Of a stretch of DNA of 64,000 nucleotides, positions 11,111 through 21,526 are shown piece after piece. The notes beneath the pieces are model-generated. The model was given only the letters and a program-made list of their open reading frames with translations, was not told where the DNA came from and ran no database searches. Position 1 is the stretch's first letter; the number at the start of each line of letters is the position of its first letter. Made by a program: the position numbers and the translations under genes. Source of the stretch: Wolfiporia cocos (taxonomy: Eukaryota; Basidiomycota; Agaricomycetes; Polyporales; Phaeolaceae); assembly GCA_029448655.1 (NCBI GenBank), contig JACCLO010000003.1:3286001-3350000 (forward strand), read 5' to 3'.

Positions 11111-12883
11111 GTCCTCAATGGCGACATATTTTCAGCGCGATGGTATGATGTATACCTGACGCTTGGGGACTTCTCGTGAGACAACGCATTGGAAGCCGAT
11201 ATAAGCGCCGACCTACGATTCTGAAGTTTGTTCCTTAATAACATGTTGAAGTCATCGATCGAAGGATAACATGATATTCAAACAATAGAGTACTTTGAAT
11301 TGCCCTGGCTATGGAGGGCGGGATATGGTTGTAGTGCAGCGCTTCCTTCGGATTATAGTCGCAGGATATCCTTCCGTCATTGTATGCATCAGTGTCATAC
11401 ATATGCTTGAAACCGTGACTGCCAAAATCGTATGCGCGAGGGACCAAAGTAGACCGTGCAATAAGTCAAACCTTATTAGTACGAGTGACAAACACGAACC
11501 AAGCCAGATAGGAGAAAACGTGGGGTAATGACGATGCATTGCATTACAAACACAGGGAAAGACAGCTCATATGTTACATGACACGCCAAGTTCGTTAAAG
11601 CGCAGTATAATTTGCGCCACGACCACGACCAAGAAAATTTTGTAGTAGCTAGAGTATCTTGTAAACAATTTAGAGATAAGAGCCGCGTCATCGGCGCAGA
11701 CACGTCTGCTATGCTCTAGGACTTTGAAAATAACACCCTCAACACGTAATGGCTCGAACATAATCGGATGACTACAAACCGCGCTTGCGCATCCCGCCGC
11801 CTTCGAGCATGGATGTCGGTCTAGATCGAATCGATGGTTCTATGTCACGCCACATCCGCGAGTTAAAGCCCGCGCTCAGATAGAGTTGATGTGTTGTATA
11901 GAATCATTACGCGATGGAGAAAAGAACAAAAGCCGAAAGAATGGGGATACGACTTTTTTACATCGAGATGAGTAGTAAGTAGAAAGTGACACCAAATGAC
12001 ATCGAAGAAAAGGTGGAGCAAGAGGATTGGAAGTGATTCTGAAACTGTTAGGAAGGGAAGCGTGAAGTGGCTTCGAACGTTATATTGCGAATGACGTCAG
12101 GCTAGCCATATCATCCGGGTTCTTGGAAGAGCGGTCTCGTATGTCATTTCCATAATGTGATAACGCCGAGATGAAATGTGTGCTTCTCGCCCTTAATGTT
12201 AGCGCCACTCAGCTACTCGCCTCGTCGGCTCTCAAAATCTCATATCTAGTCCGTCAACTATTGTAAGTACCATTTGAGTAGATATCTGTGTATATCAGCA
12301 GATACTACACGCGGGGTAATATGTGGACGGTGCAAGAGCGACAACCGCACCGAATGATCGGAAACGACGGGGATATCGATGGCAGAATTGATGAGGACGG
12401 AAATATCATTTGTAGGATCATAACAATTCCTTTCATAAAATTTTCCTTTATGGCAGCATACAGGGCCACAAGGGAGGAATTTATACCATCAATCTGCGCC
12501 GCGAAGAAGTTCATTTGAGCGAGCAATTGGTGCCGTGCACATGGTACCTTGCCTAATTGTGCGTTGCAGTCTCTCATCCATGACATAAATGTCTTTCACG
12601 GAGGCTCCTGTTGTCTGAGACGCAGAGAACTATTATGTGGCTTAATGACGCTGTAGATGACATATCTGTCAGGAGAAAGGCTGCTTTGCAGTATAGATCA
12701 GACAATAAGGTAGTGAAGGATATATCACAGCTGCAGACTGACTAGCACGAAGAAATACTAGGTATACATGGGTGACAGACGTTATCAATCTGCATTTCGC
12801 TATTGCGACGTTTCGAAAGAAACTTACAAGACTTGGAGATAGAATGAACCACAACGGCATATACGAAGCGCATGCACAATTCT
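11111..12883. other. Intergenic, partly a decayed segmental duplication
   Basis: The first 500 bp are recognisably the diverged counterpart of 14.0-15.2 kb, the sequence upstream of the intact SDR gene. A stretch at 11.69-11.85 kb resembles 45.78-45.92 kb (shared GCAGACA(C/T)GTCTGCTAT and CTCGAGCATGGA-like blocks). A 93-codon minus frame at 12305-12586 begins with a helical-looking segment but has no recognised domain and no support. No gene called. Confidence 0.5.
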
Positions 12884-14000
12884 TCAAAAGCCAAAGGATC
12901 TGGCGTTGTCAATGAGAGATTGCTCCAGACCTATCCAGCCACCCATCAGCTCCGTTGATTCCAAATTATCTATCTGCTGTCGATCGACTCCACCCCACGC
13001 CCCAGGAATGTCCTGTGGCACCTGCACATATGGAAACTCCTTGCGAAGAATTGACAAAATATGGTTCCAGCCAAATGGCTCTGCGACTGCCCAAATGCGC
13101 CTACCACCAAGCGATGCTACGGAAAAGGCCAGGATATGAAGTCGTGCATCGTCACGAACGTCAACAAACCACTCTGTGTGTGGACGATCACTCGGAGACA
13201 AGAGCGCCACACAGCGGACTACTCACGTGATGCTATGTCATGCATGATAGAGCCATCGTTGTGCAGCAGATTATACACCCATCCGGCAGTCGCTCGATTG
13301 CTTCCAAGCAGCACAGGCCCAAAATTAATGTCCGGGAGAACGCTCACAATATCAAACTGAGGCTGTTTGCTACTGCATTAGTTGAGTGTGTTTGAATCCT
13401 TAAGCATTTGCTCACATTCTGCTCCTCTACCCATCTCCATGTAGCTTTTTCGGATAAAACTTTCCTTGCGCAGTAGCGCGCGACATACCAGTCATGTTCT
13501 TTCCTCTCATCGTCGCTCGCCGTCTTAAAGCGCTCCACCTCTATATCGTTCCAGTCATTGTGCGTCAACGGTCGATCCACAAAATTGGGGGCTCTGATGA
13601 CGGCCATAGAGCTAGATGTGAATACCACCCTTTGCACAGATGGCTCTCTTGCTGCGGCACGCAGTATGACGAGATTGGATTCTGCGGCTTCTTCTACTCG
13701 GTTATCCGACTCTGGGATGAGGCCACCCGGAACTGCAATGTGCGCAATGCCATGTGCACCTCGCACTGCATAATCGATTTGCGACTGATTGAGGAGATCA
13801 TTGACGACGACGAACTCCAGCCTACTGATATCGGCTCCATGCTGAGTATAAGAATCCGCGAGCTGTTTGGTCCGTTCGAGTGACCGGACTGTGCCGCGCA
13901 CACGATACCCTGCTTGCAATGCAGCCAAGCCGACGTGGCTGCCAATGTAGCCGGTTATGCCAGTAACGACTATGAGCGACTTAGGGGTGATAGAAGGCAT
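12884..14000 (-). CDS. Extended short-chain dehydrogenase/reductase, GRE2/dihydroflavonol-reductase-like
   Basis: Probably an NADP(H)-dependent aldehyde/ketone reductase of the cytosol; substrate unknown. Three exons: 14000-13416, 13362-13227 and 13173-12884, with 53-nt introns 13363-13415 (GTGAGC...CAG, branch-like CTAAT) and 13174-13226 (GTGAGT...CAG). The spliced frame is 336 residues and in frame throughout. Residues 13-20 TGITGYIG give the GxxGxxG Rossmann motif, Arg39 in RGTVRS suggests NADP preference, TSSS at 128-131 supplies the catalytic serine region, and Tyr176/Lys180 form the YxxxK pair. The C-terminus has the family-typical WFVDVRDDARLH segment. Length and domain order are normal for the family. 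No membrane segment or signal peptide. A broken duplicate lies 2 kb away. Confidence 0.88.
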
Positions 14001-15299
14001 ATTGAAAATGGTGACAGACTTCAGGAGCGATTATATGAGATATACCTCGAGGGACAACGCCTCGTACAAAGCCACATCTTTGCCGCAGTGGTGAAGTCAC
14101 TAAATCAGGAGAGGCGAGAACGATTCCAATACAAATGCCGTATAGCCGAGGCGTCCGACGACTCTGAAGCCCGTTTCTGGTGAGATATCGCTCGAAGGAG
14201 AAAAGATTGCCCTGGCTATATGGTATTGGAATACTGTCAGAGCAATCAGGGTTCCATGTTCAACGAGCGCGTCTGTCCACAGGCACAACGATGCTCGTGG
14301 GGAAATCGCGTGAAGTATAGTACAGACTTCGAGCAATTGCATACTATTTTGCCCCTCGTACTACTTCCGGCTACGCCATACCCAACTCCCGACGCGCACG
14401 CGACGTCCAGGCACCCGCGAGCTCGCGCACGGCAACTCCAAGTTCCAACACGCACGCACGCAGAGTTCGTAGTACAGCGCTTACTTCGGGTGATTATCGC
14501 AGAATTTTCATATCCATCTATCATCTTATGAATTAATGCCGTACATTAAGCTCATAGGAAGCGGTGACATGGCCACATTAGGCGCTCAATCCCTAGCTAC
14601 TGTTGTAGAATCGAAGATGCGAGGTAGAACGGGTCGTCGACACTGCAGCGTATGTGAGCGAGACCGCGCGTTCAGGCCTTAAACGCTAACCATTAGTACG
14701 AGCGATTAACGACGAACGCGTGTATTCTAATGTATATAGACGGAAGGGGAACTATTGGATACATTGATGAACATGTTGAAATCCCTCGGCAGATAGTATA
14801 TACTAGGATGCATTGAACGCGAAAGATTACAAGCGAAGTACGTCCAGGCCCTTGTTGCTGCATTTAAACTGCGACTGAGAGGGCTTTACTAATCATCGCG
14901 AGCTTTCCCGCCTTGCAGATAAGCCGCTATAATATGCTGTACCATAATCCTCGGCGACCTGTCAGAAATTGCGACAAACATGCTTCCTATTGGTCGGCCT
15001 CGCGTACTTTCGCTATCTCTGTGTCTTGGGTAACTGCGTCATGGCTGCAAATTCCAGGACACGAACAAAGCCAGACGTGAGATAACGCGGGAAAATGATA
15101 ACTTACAAATGCGTCGTGAGCCAGCTGATATGTTGCATGACACGCGAATCTCGAGATCTGGCCGGATATATGACAGAACTACAGTATGACGGATATTCAA
15201 AAGCCCAGTGAGATTGCTATCCGATCAAGTCTGAAATTTGTCATGACTGTGTAGTGGCTGGACTAGTGTCTTGCAAAGAAAGAAATCATAGGGTAGAGT
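14001..15299. other. Upstream and intergenic region of the SDR gene
   Basis: No coding signal. Blocks of similarity to 11.1-11.6 kb show this is the promoter side of the duplicated SDR segment; GTAGTACAGCGCTTACTTCGG is the best preserved block. Open frames across 14100-14531 are short and composition-driven. Confidence 0.55.
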
Positions 15300-15485
15300 T
15301 TCAGTCAATTATCTTAATCTGCCAACTGCCCTTCGCTTAAGAAATCGCAGTTGCGAGCTAGGTTTGCACGCAGATTAATCTACTGTGACAATAAAATGGT
15401 ACATCAAGGATTTGAACCAAGGACCTTAGCACAGATGAGAATATCAGCATCGCAGCGTAATTAGCCAACTGAGCCATAGTGGCAA
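15300..15485 (-). repeat. tRNA-derived SINE-like unit, minus-strand copy
   Basis: Read on the minus strand it begins with a tRNA-like head: an A-box region TGGCTCAGTTGG and a B box GGTTCAAATCC about 50 nt later. A non-tRNA body follows and ends CAGATTAAGATAATTGACTGAA. The cloverleaf is degenerate and the acceptor ends do not pair, so it is not a functional tRNA. A second copy lies inverted at 15774-15978. Confidence 0.7.
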
Positions 15486-15773
15486 CAGTTACTATTGACA
15501 ATCAAAATATATATAACGCAAATTTTACACACAATTTCCGCAAATCATCAAGGCAACTAACTGCTACAACAAGCATACAGAAATCATTGATAGTGGTAGC
15601 TTGATTTACCATGCTTGACCTGGAGCAACTCACCATGGGAAAGCTGAATACACTGGAATCACAGGTCTTTAGAGGCAGATTCATTTGTATTTGTGTTATG
15701 GAAGATGTTAAACTGCGAAAATGAAGTTTACAAAATACTCTATATATTGCTTAAAATGGGGCAGACACTAGTT

Positions 15774-15978
15774 GCACTGTAGCTCAGTTGGCTAATTACA
15801 CTGCGATGCTGATATTCTCATCTGTGCTAAGGTCCTTGGTTCAAATCCTGAATGTACCATTTTATTGTCACAGTAAATTAATCTGCCGCAGCTAGCAGAT
15901 TAATCTGCATGCAAACCTAGCTCACAACTGCGATTTCTTAAGCGAAGGGCAGTTGGCAGATTAAGATAATTGACTGAA
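15774..15978 (+). repeat. tRNA-derived SINE-like unit, plus-strand copy
   Basis: Same head (GCACTGTAGCTCAGTTGG, then GGTTCAAATCC) and same body and tail as the copy at 15300-15485, about 90% identical by eye, with roughly 20 extra bases near 15880. The two heads face each other 288 bp apart. No clear target duplication is visible, so the pair may be two insertions or the arms of one foldback unit. Confidence 0.7.
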
Positions 15979-17425
15979 GTCCCTCTCATAGGATGAAAGT
16001 CAATAGAAAGGGATTAACCTTACTAACCAAAGAGTAACGGGGGGTGGCAGTGGGGCAGTGGGTTGGGTTGGGAGCGGTGCTGGGTACTGTTGGGGGGGGG
16101 GAGGTGTGGGGGGGTTTCGCGTCTTGAATCGCGATTGAGGTCAAGAATATTCGGATCCTTCGGATTGTCATATCGTACTTTAAGTCCACACCATAAATAT
16201 GCCTAAGTACAATGTGTGCCGATGGTCTATTCTCACGTCCTTATTGCTTGGAAGTTAGGGCCACTCAACCGCCCGTGCAGCACTCGATTTTGTGGCTCCG
16301 TTTGGCATGAACTCCAGAAGAAGGCTTCATGTTCACGGTGTTTGATATCTATGAGAATCATAGCGTGGGTATACACAATGCGCATGACACAGCTTCTGCA
16401 TCAGGTCGTACCGGTCTGAGTAAGCACTGATATCTCATACACGAGACACAAAGCTTACATAAATGACAGAGAGACTCTCGACGACAGTCCTAGACCAATA
16501 TTCCGAGCTAGACTCACCTCAGGAAATTTTCTCCATGCATCACATTAACACAGTGAAAGTGTTGAGGTTATATCATCATTATCAGAATCATGGAGGCAAG
16601 CACTACACATTGAAGACGACGGGTCGGTCGAGCTGTGAAGGTTTATGAGCCCCCGACTCTGTTTGATACTTAATGATACATAATGGTTAACTATGGGATC
16701 AAAACGATGGTAAATGTGGCAAAAATTACACATTTTTGCTACATACAATCGAAGATCGAAGGAGATACCGGCGCCTCACACGAAACTGTCTCACATACTA
16801 AGCCATTTGAATTCCGAACGGCTAACTTGGATGTCATTTCTCACACGTATAAGAAGAGCAGCAGTATAGAAGTTATTGAAGAGGTACAGACAACGAAATG
16901 AACAAGCTTTAAGCTTGAAATTAAAGCCTACCGATCCTGGGTGTAGACGCGATCACGTGATCCTAGTGTCGCGACAGGCGCGTGGCGCGCGTATCCCTTG
17001 GTGTCAACTTCATTTTTGCTAGTCCCTGATATATTGATTCTCTGCCGTACGTATCCACTACTGCAGCGCATTTTCATATGCAAGGATTTCTTTGTTCGAA
17101 GGACTTCTGAGTCCCCGTCCTCGCATAGTGCATTCCCCGCCTTGTTTCAGTCACTATATTATGCGGCGTAGCAACCATAATCACAACATTACATAGGAGC
17201 GCGAGGCTGGTCGGTTATATGCATAGCTGAACATGGGGGCTGACACGCTGGGGCTTTGCGTTATGTCTGAAACGAGTTCATGGGGGAGTCAGCCTACGTC
17301 AGCCATGCATCGGATAGAGGGGTGGAGCCACGAGCATCCTCATTCACAATTGTGTTGTTACTCGTTGCTCTGCAATACGTTATACACCGCTATCTCTGTT
17401 ATCTAAGTCGCTTTTTATTGTCAAT
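15979..17425. other. Intergenic with a G-rich tract
   Basis: No supported gene. A strongly G-rich tract at 16038-16115 contains several runs of three to ten G (including GGGTTGGGTTGGG) and could form a quadruplex. A 72-codon plus frame at 16683-16901 has no recognised domain. The last few hundred bases are the likely promoter of the gene starting at 17426. Confidence 0.5.
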
Positions 17426-20233
17426 ATGTCGTCTACAGGTCTTCAACAGGATCTGCGGAGGACTGTTTGTCCGGTTCCACTCACGCCATCTCGCAAGGCG
17501 GTTATCGCAAGCACAGTCAAGGTCGTTGTGCCAGAGAGAACTCTTCGACAATACAGAGATCTCTCCAGGAAGTCCACTGCGATAGCTGGTACACAGAAGT
17601 CCATCGAACGGTCCCGCGTTGCGATCTCGCGTGCCAACGTTCAGCCTCGCAAGGTCCAGCCTCGTAAGGTCCAGCCGCGGTCAGAGAAGCCTCCTGCAAT
17701 CGCTGCGCAGGTAATTAGATGAAGAATTTAAAGCAATTTAATGCACTGCATAGCGCGTATTCTAGCACGTTCATCCGGGCACAGCAGGGGTGAATGCTAG
17801 TAAGCTGGAGGAGACTGCCAGTCGCGCCGTCAAGAAGAGCGTGGACCGGTCCGTTCCCACCTTCGCGCGCCCGACAGCTGCCTCCTCTGCATGCGCAGGA
17901 GTTCACGTCCATCCACCAGCTCGTCGCGGGAGGTCTTCTATGGGTTCGCCGACGGTGGGAGTCGCGTCACCGAAGTCGACTCAGGCAAGCTCAAGAGTCT
18001 TCAGCGCGTTCGGGAGATGCATTCCGGTGGCGCAGAAGTCTAGCAAGACTGCTGCCCAAGGAGTCAAGGGTGGAGACAAGGAGAACGTCCGTGCAAGGAA
18101 AGTTGCGACAGACACCGCCAGGGCATCAAGAATCCCGGTACTAGTCGCCGCTCGCCCTAAGCGCCGTACCTTGGGAGACGTGAGCACCAATGTCCCCGAG
18201 TCAATCGTCAAGCCGGCAGCTATCAAGAAAGCGACATGTATAGAGGTTGCAATTCATCAGAGCGAGCTCAATTGCGGCAGCGTAGAGTGCCAGGGAGAGC
18301 CTGCCACGGTGGCTGGCACGGAGGACATTCAGGTCTTGAGGTTTATCAAATCTTCCTCGGTCAGCTATACGCAGGTGCTAAAATATCCGCAACGTCCTAG
18401 CCGCCTTTTCATGACGCCCTGTGAATCGGATGCGGAGAACGAGGACGATGGCGACAATGCCGACGATATCGACAACCCGGGCCTGTTCAAGCTAGGTGCA
18501 GACGGTTTCGTTGAGTCAGCAGAGGGTCGTGACTTCCCAACGTTAGTCGATGTCGCCGCTGTCCGGAATCTCGCCGAGAATGTCGTCAAGACCATCGCGG
18601 TCTCATTCATCAGTGGAGAGCCCGCTAGGACCTCAAGGCTCGCACCGCTTAAGGTTAAGAACGCGGTACAGCATGATGTCCAGATTCCTAAGGCAGGCAG
18701 GAACGGCACACAAGACAAGGATATCCGGAAGGCTGGGAGGGAGAACTCGGAGGACAAATTCACCGCTTTGAGCGGTGTACACGCAGAATTGAGTGCTCAA
18801 GGCAAGCGTGTGTGGCCCATTCCGTAGCAGACGCTTACTCCAAGCTGTTGCAGACGTGATTGTGCAGAAGAAGCGCAACACGTCAGTCAAGGGAGTAATG
18901 GTTGACAGCGTTGTCTCAAGCGACGACGTTGTTAACAATGGTATGCGCATAGATGGACTTACTGACACTAAGCTTACCGTTGTGGTAGAATGTTCCACAA
19001 AGCAAGTGGAAGGACGTAGTTCAATTAACGCTGAGTTTGACGAGAATGTGGCGAGCGGTAAATCCGAAGTAACGGGGTGTGTAGGTGCGTGAAGTTGCTT
19101 GCGCTGGCAAGAAAGCATTAATGGCTCACTTATCAGGAGGGGGCGTCCTCGACCAAGACGTCCTGGCGGGTGGGGTTCATGCATCGGAGAAGGTTGACGA
19201 TGTGGGTCTAGCTGTCTGCACCATTCCAAACGGTGCAATTAGCGAGCATACGAGTGAGGGTAAGCGATGATCTCATAGGACAGCAGGCTTCGATTGACGA
19301 TGATTTCCAGCGATCCCGATCGAGGAAGTCGTCACAGGGTCAGAAGGAATGAAGACAGAGACAGCAAGGATCGACGGAGAGATCGACGGAGAGAAGACAG
19401 ACGTTCCCAGCGACAATGGCAAGAACGATGGCAGGACAAGCAAGACCAAGAAAGACAAGAGTTACGTTGTGCGCGCGGACGAAGACGAGGAGACGAAAAT
19501 CAGTGTGGACGAACTCTGGGAGGAGACAATGGGTGCCCCAGTGAACTCATATGAATTCGATGTGCCGTTACCAAACTTCCTGCACAAGACAATCAATGCA
19601 GAGGGCAGCTGCTGGTCTCCAGTGTTCGACGTGTCAACTGAAGTTTCGGACAGCCAGGTGCGCTTTGGTAGTCCTTCCACGTCTACTGGATAGACTCACC
19701 TGATTTTCGCACAGTTCGCGCTCTCGAACTGGGACAACGGCGAAGAATATCTACCACCTGAGTCCGCAAGCGAGGAGGCGCTCAGTGCAATGCTCGCCAC
19801 GCCCGTGTTCTTGGGACACTTCGAGCTTGCCGTTCCAGAGTTGCTGATGCCAGCCTCTGCAAATGTCCTCGTTCGCCACCCGTCAAGCCTAAAAGATGCG
19901 TTGTCGCCTGTGATGCCGCTAAGCGCACGAGCGCGTTCGGGGCTCCTATCTCGGATCCTCGGGAGAGGCAAGGGATCGTCTTCATCTCCTACTTTCTCGC
20001 CAACCTGCGCGGTGACGTCCCCTTGCGACGACGTGGCTGACATCCGGCTTCGGGACTCCACGTCAAGAACGGAATCCGACCACGATACCGCGTCGTTGTG
20101 TGGATCATCTGGGTCCGCTTCTTTCTCGACGTCAAGCTCTGCATCCTCTGGGATGACATCTTCTACTCCGCCCTCCACGACAAGGGGTCGACTTGGGTCA
20201 CTGAGAAGACTATTCGGAACTCGAATTCGCTGA
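17426..20233 (+). CDS. Predicted 848-residue disordered protein with KEN-box and D-box degrons
   Basis: Not recognised as a named family. Six exons join in frame: 17426-17710, 17766-18807, 18854-19084, 19137-19259, 19311-19657 and 19715-20233, with introns of 46-57 nt that all begin GT and end AG. The start lies in CAATATGTC. The N-terminal third is basic (repeated QPRKV units near residue 80). A KEN box (DKENVR) lies at residues 200-202 and a destruction box RRTLGDVSTN at 228-237; together they are typical of APC/C substrates that are destroyed in mitosis/G1. The middle is acidic (Glu/Asp runs), and the C-terminus is Ser/Thr-rich with a basic end (RLGSLRRLFGTRIR). A role in the cell cycle is inference only. 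The third intron (GTGCGT, 19085-19136) is the least certain junction. Confidence 0.6.
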
Positions 20234-20595
20234 GTATGCTGATATAGTGCTGAAGATTTCCGCTTTCTGATGCATTTGATACAGATAACTGGATATGAAA
20301 GACACAGTTATCTTGCACGACATTAGTACTTTGCGTCTGAATATGGTCGGTTTCATTACTGCGGTTTGGGTTGCTCTAGGGATTGTGATATCAGCAGTGT
20401 ATTTGCTTTAGTCTCACCGGTGTATCTGAATTGCCTGTTACATGACGCTTGGTTTAGCGTAGTGTATCTCCAGTCTTTTTTGCATAATATAGCACTTTCT
20501 CAAGTGCCAAAAACCGATGCGGGAGGGAGCGCGGGCAACAATTGGGTAGAGCATCTGGCTTACCCAAAGAAGAATCATTGATCCGCACTAATAAG
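20234..20595. other. Downstream intergenic, nothing recognised
   Basis: A/T-rich 3' flank of the preceding gene up to the TIR element; no coding or RNA signal. Confidence 0.5.
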
Positions 20596-21068
20596 AGCCT
20601 GTACGGGAACGCAACCTGATATCGCTGGCGACCGATTTCCCTGCCAAAAAATAGACGCTCGACAGCGCTGGCCAGCGATGTCGATTTTGCAATGACGGTC
20701 TGAGAACCACTACGCGCGGGCAGTGACCGCCGTGTGACCCCTTGTGACCTGATTGTGACTGGCCATGTAGACTTTGGGTGTACGCAACTTCCTCTCAGCT
20801 GACCTCATTTCCAAGCTCAATAAGGGACGCTGTGGCCCAGAATATAGCCATAAGTGCAGCAAGAACTTTGCGCTTCAGAGAGGGTTGTGTCGGGCATTGA
20901 GCAGCCGGTAGCGATTGACGTGACGTGACGTAGGCGCCGAGCAAGCGTGAGCAAGGCGTGACAAGCGCGCGGGCGCTCGCGCGTCGCAAAGATATTCCCA
21001 CGGCCGATATTTCTGAGCGCAATCGCTATCGCTGGCCAGCGTTTTCAGGTTGCGTTCCCGTACAGGCC
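20596..21068. mobile_element. Small TIR element (MITE-like), about 473 bp
   Basis: Ends are inverted repeats: left GCCTGTACGGGAACGCAACC, right its complement at 21045-21067, with further sub-terminal similarity (ATCGCTGG). There is no ORF of note. The flanks CTAATAAG (left) and CTATAAG (right) resemble an imperfect 8-bp duplication, so the superfamily is uncertain. Confidence 0.6.
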
Positions 21069-21154
21069 CTATAAGCGTCGGGCTATGTCGGGGTAGACTA
21101 GAGAAACGAGAAATAAACAACGCCGAGTGGCGTCGCAGAGCGCAACGGTAAATC

Positions 21155-21526
21155 TGACACAAGCAACACTTCAAGCAACTACTCAGGGGATTGTTACTCG
21201 CGTTTCAGCGCAATCCTAGTCTGAGGCTACTCAAGGCGTATAAGGCCAAGACGAGTCTGGGGTGCTACCCTGCTCGTCGGCCAGTATATATGCTATTCTA
21301 CTGTTTGTACATTGTTTGGCTGCTGTACAGTTATTACGTAAGCTGAGAGTCCGATACTATGGTAAACCCTATAATGGGTGTAAGTACACGGCACAGAGTG
21401 TCCGGGGGGCTGGTAGCACGTGGTAGGGTGTTCGGGGTCTTGCACGTGACTGCTTAGCGCGCGCTTAGATAAGATAAGGGTTCTGGCTCTAGTCACTAGC
21501 TAGGCGAAAGAAATCGGCTTGTGACA
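21155..21526 (-). repeat. 3' LTR of element D
   Basis: 372 bp, TGACACAAGC...GCTTGTGACA. It encodes the last residues and the stop (21489-21491) of the polyprotein. It holds AGATAAGATAAG at 21467-21478. Confidence 0.95.

Noticed and set aside
12305..12586. 93-codon minus ORF with a helical start
   Set aside because: Short, no relatives in the window and no gene structure around it; may be a relic but unsupported.
15774..15860. Functional tRNA gene
   Set aside because: A and B boxes are present but acceptor ends and anticodon arm do not pair; the second copy with the same body shows a SINE-like unit.
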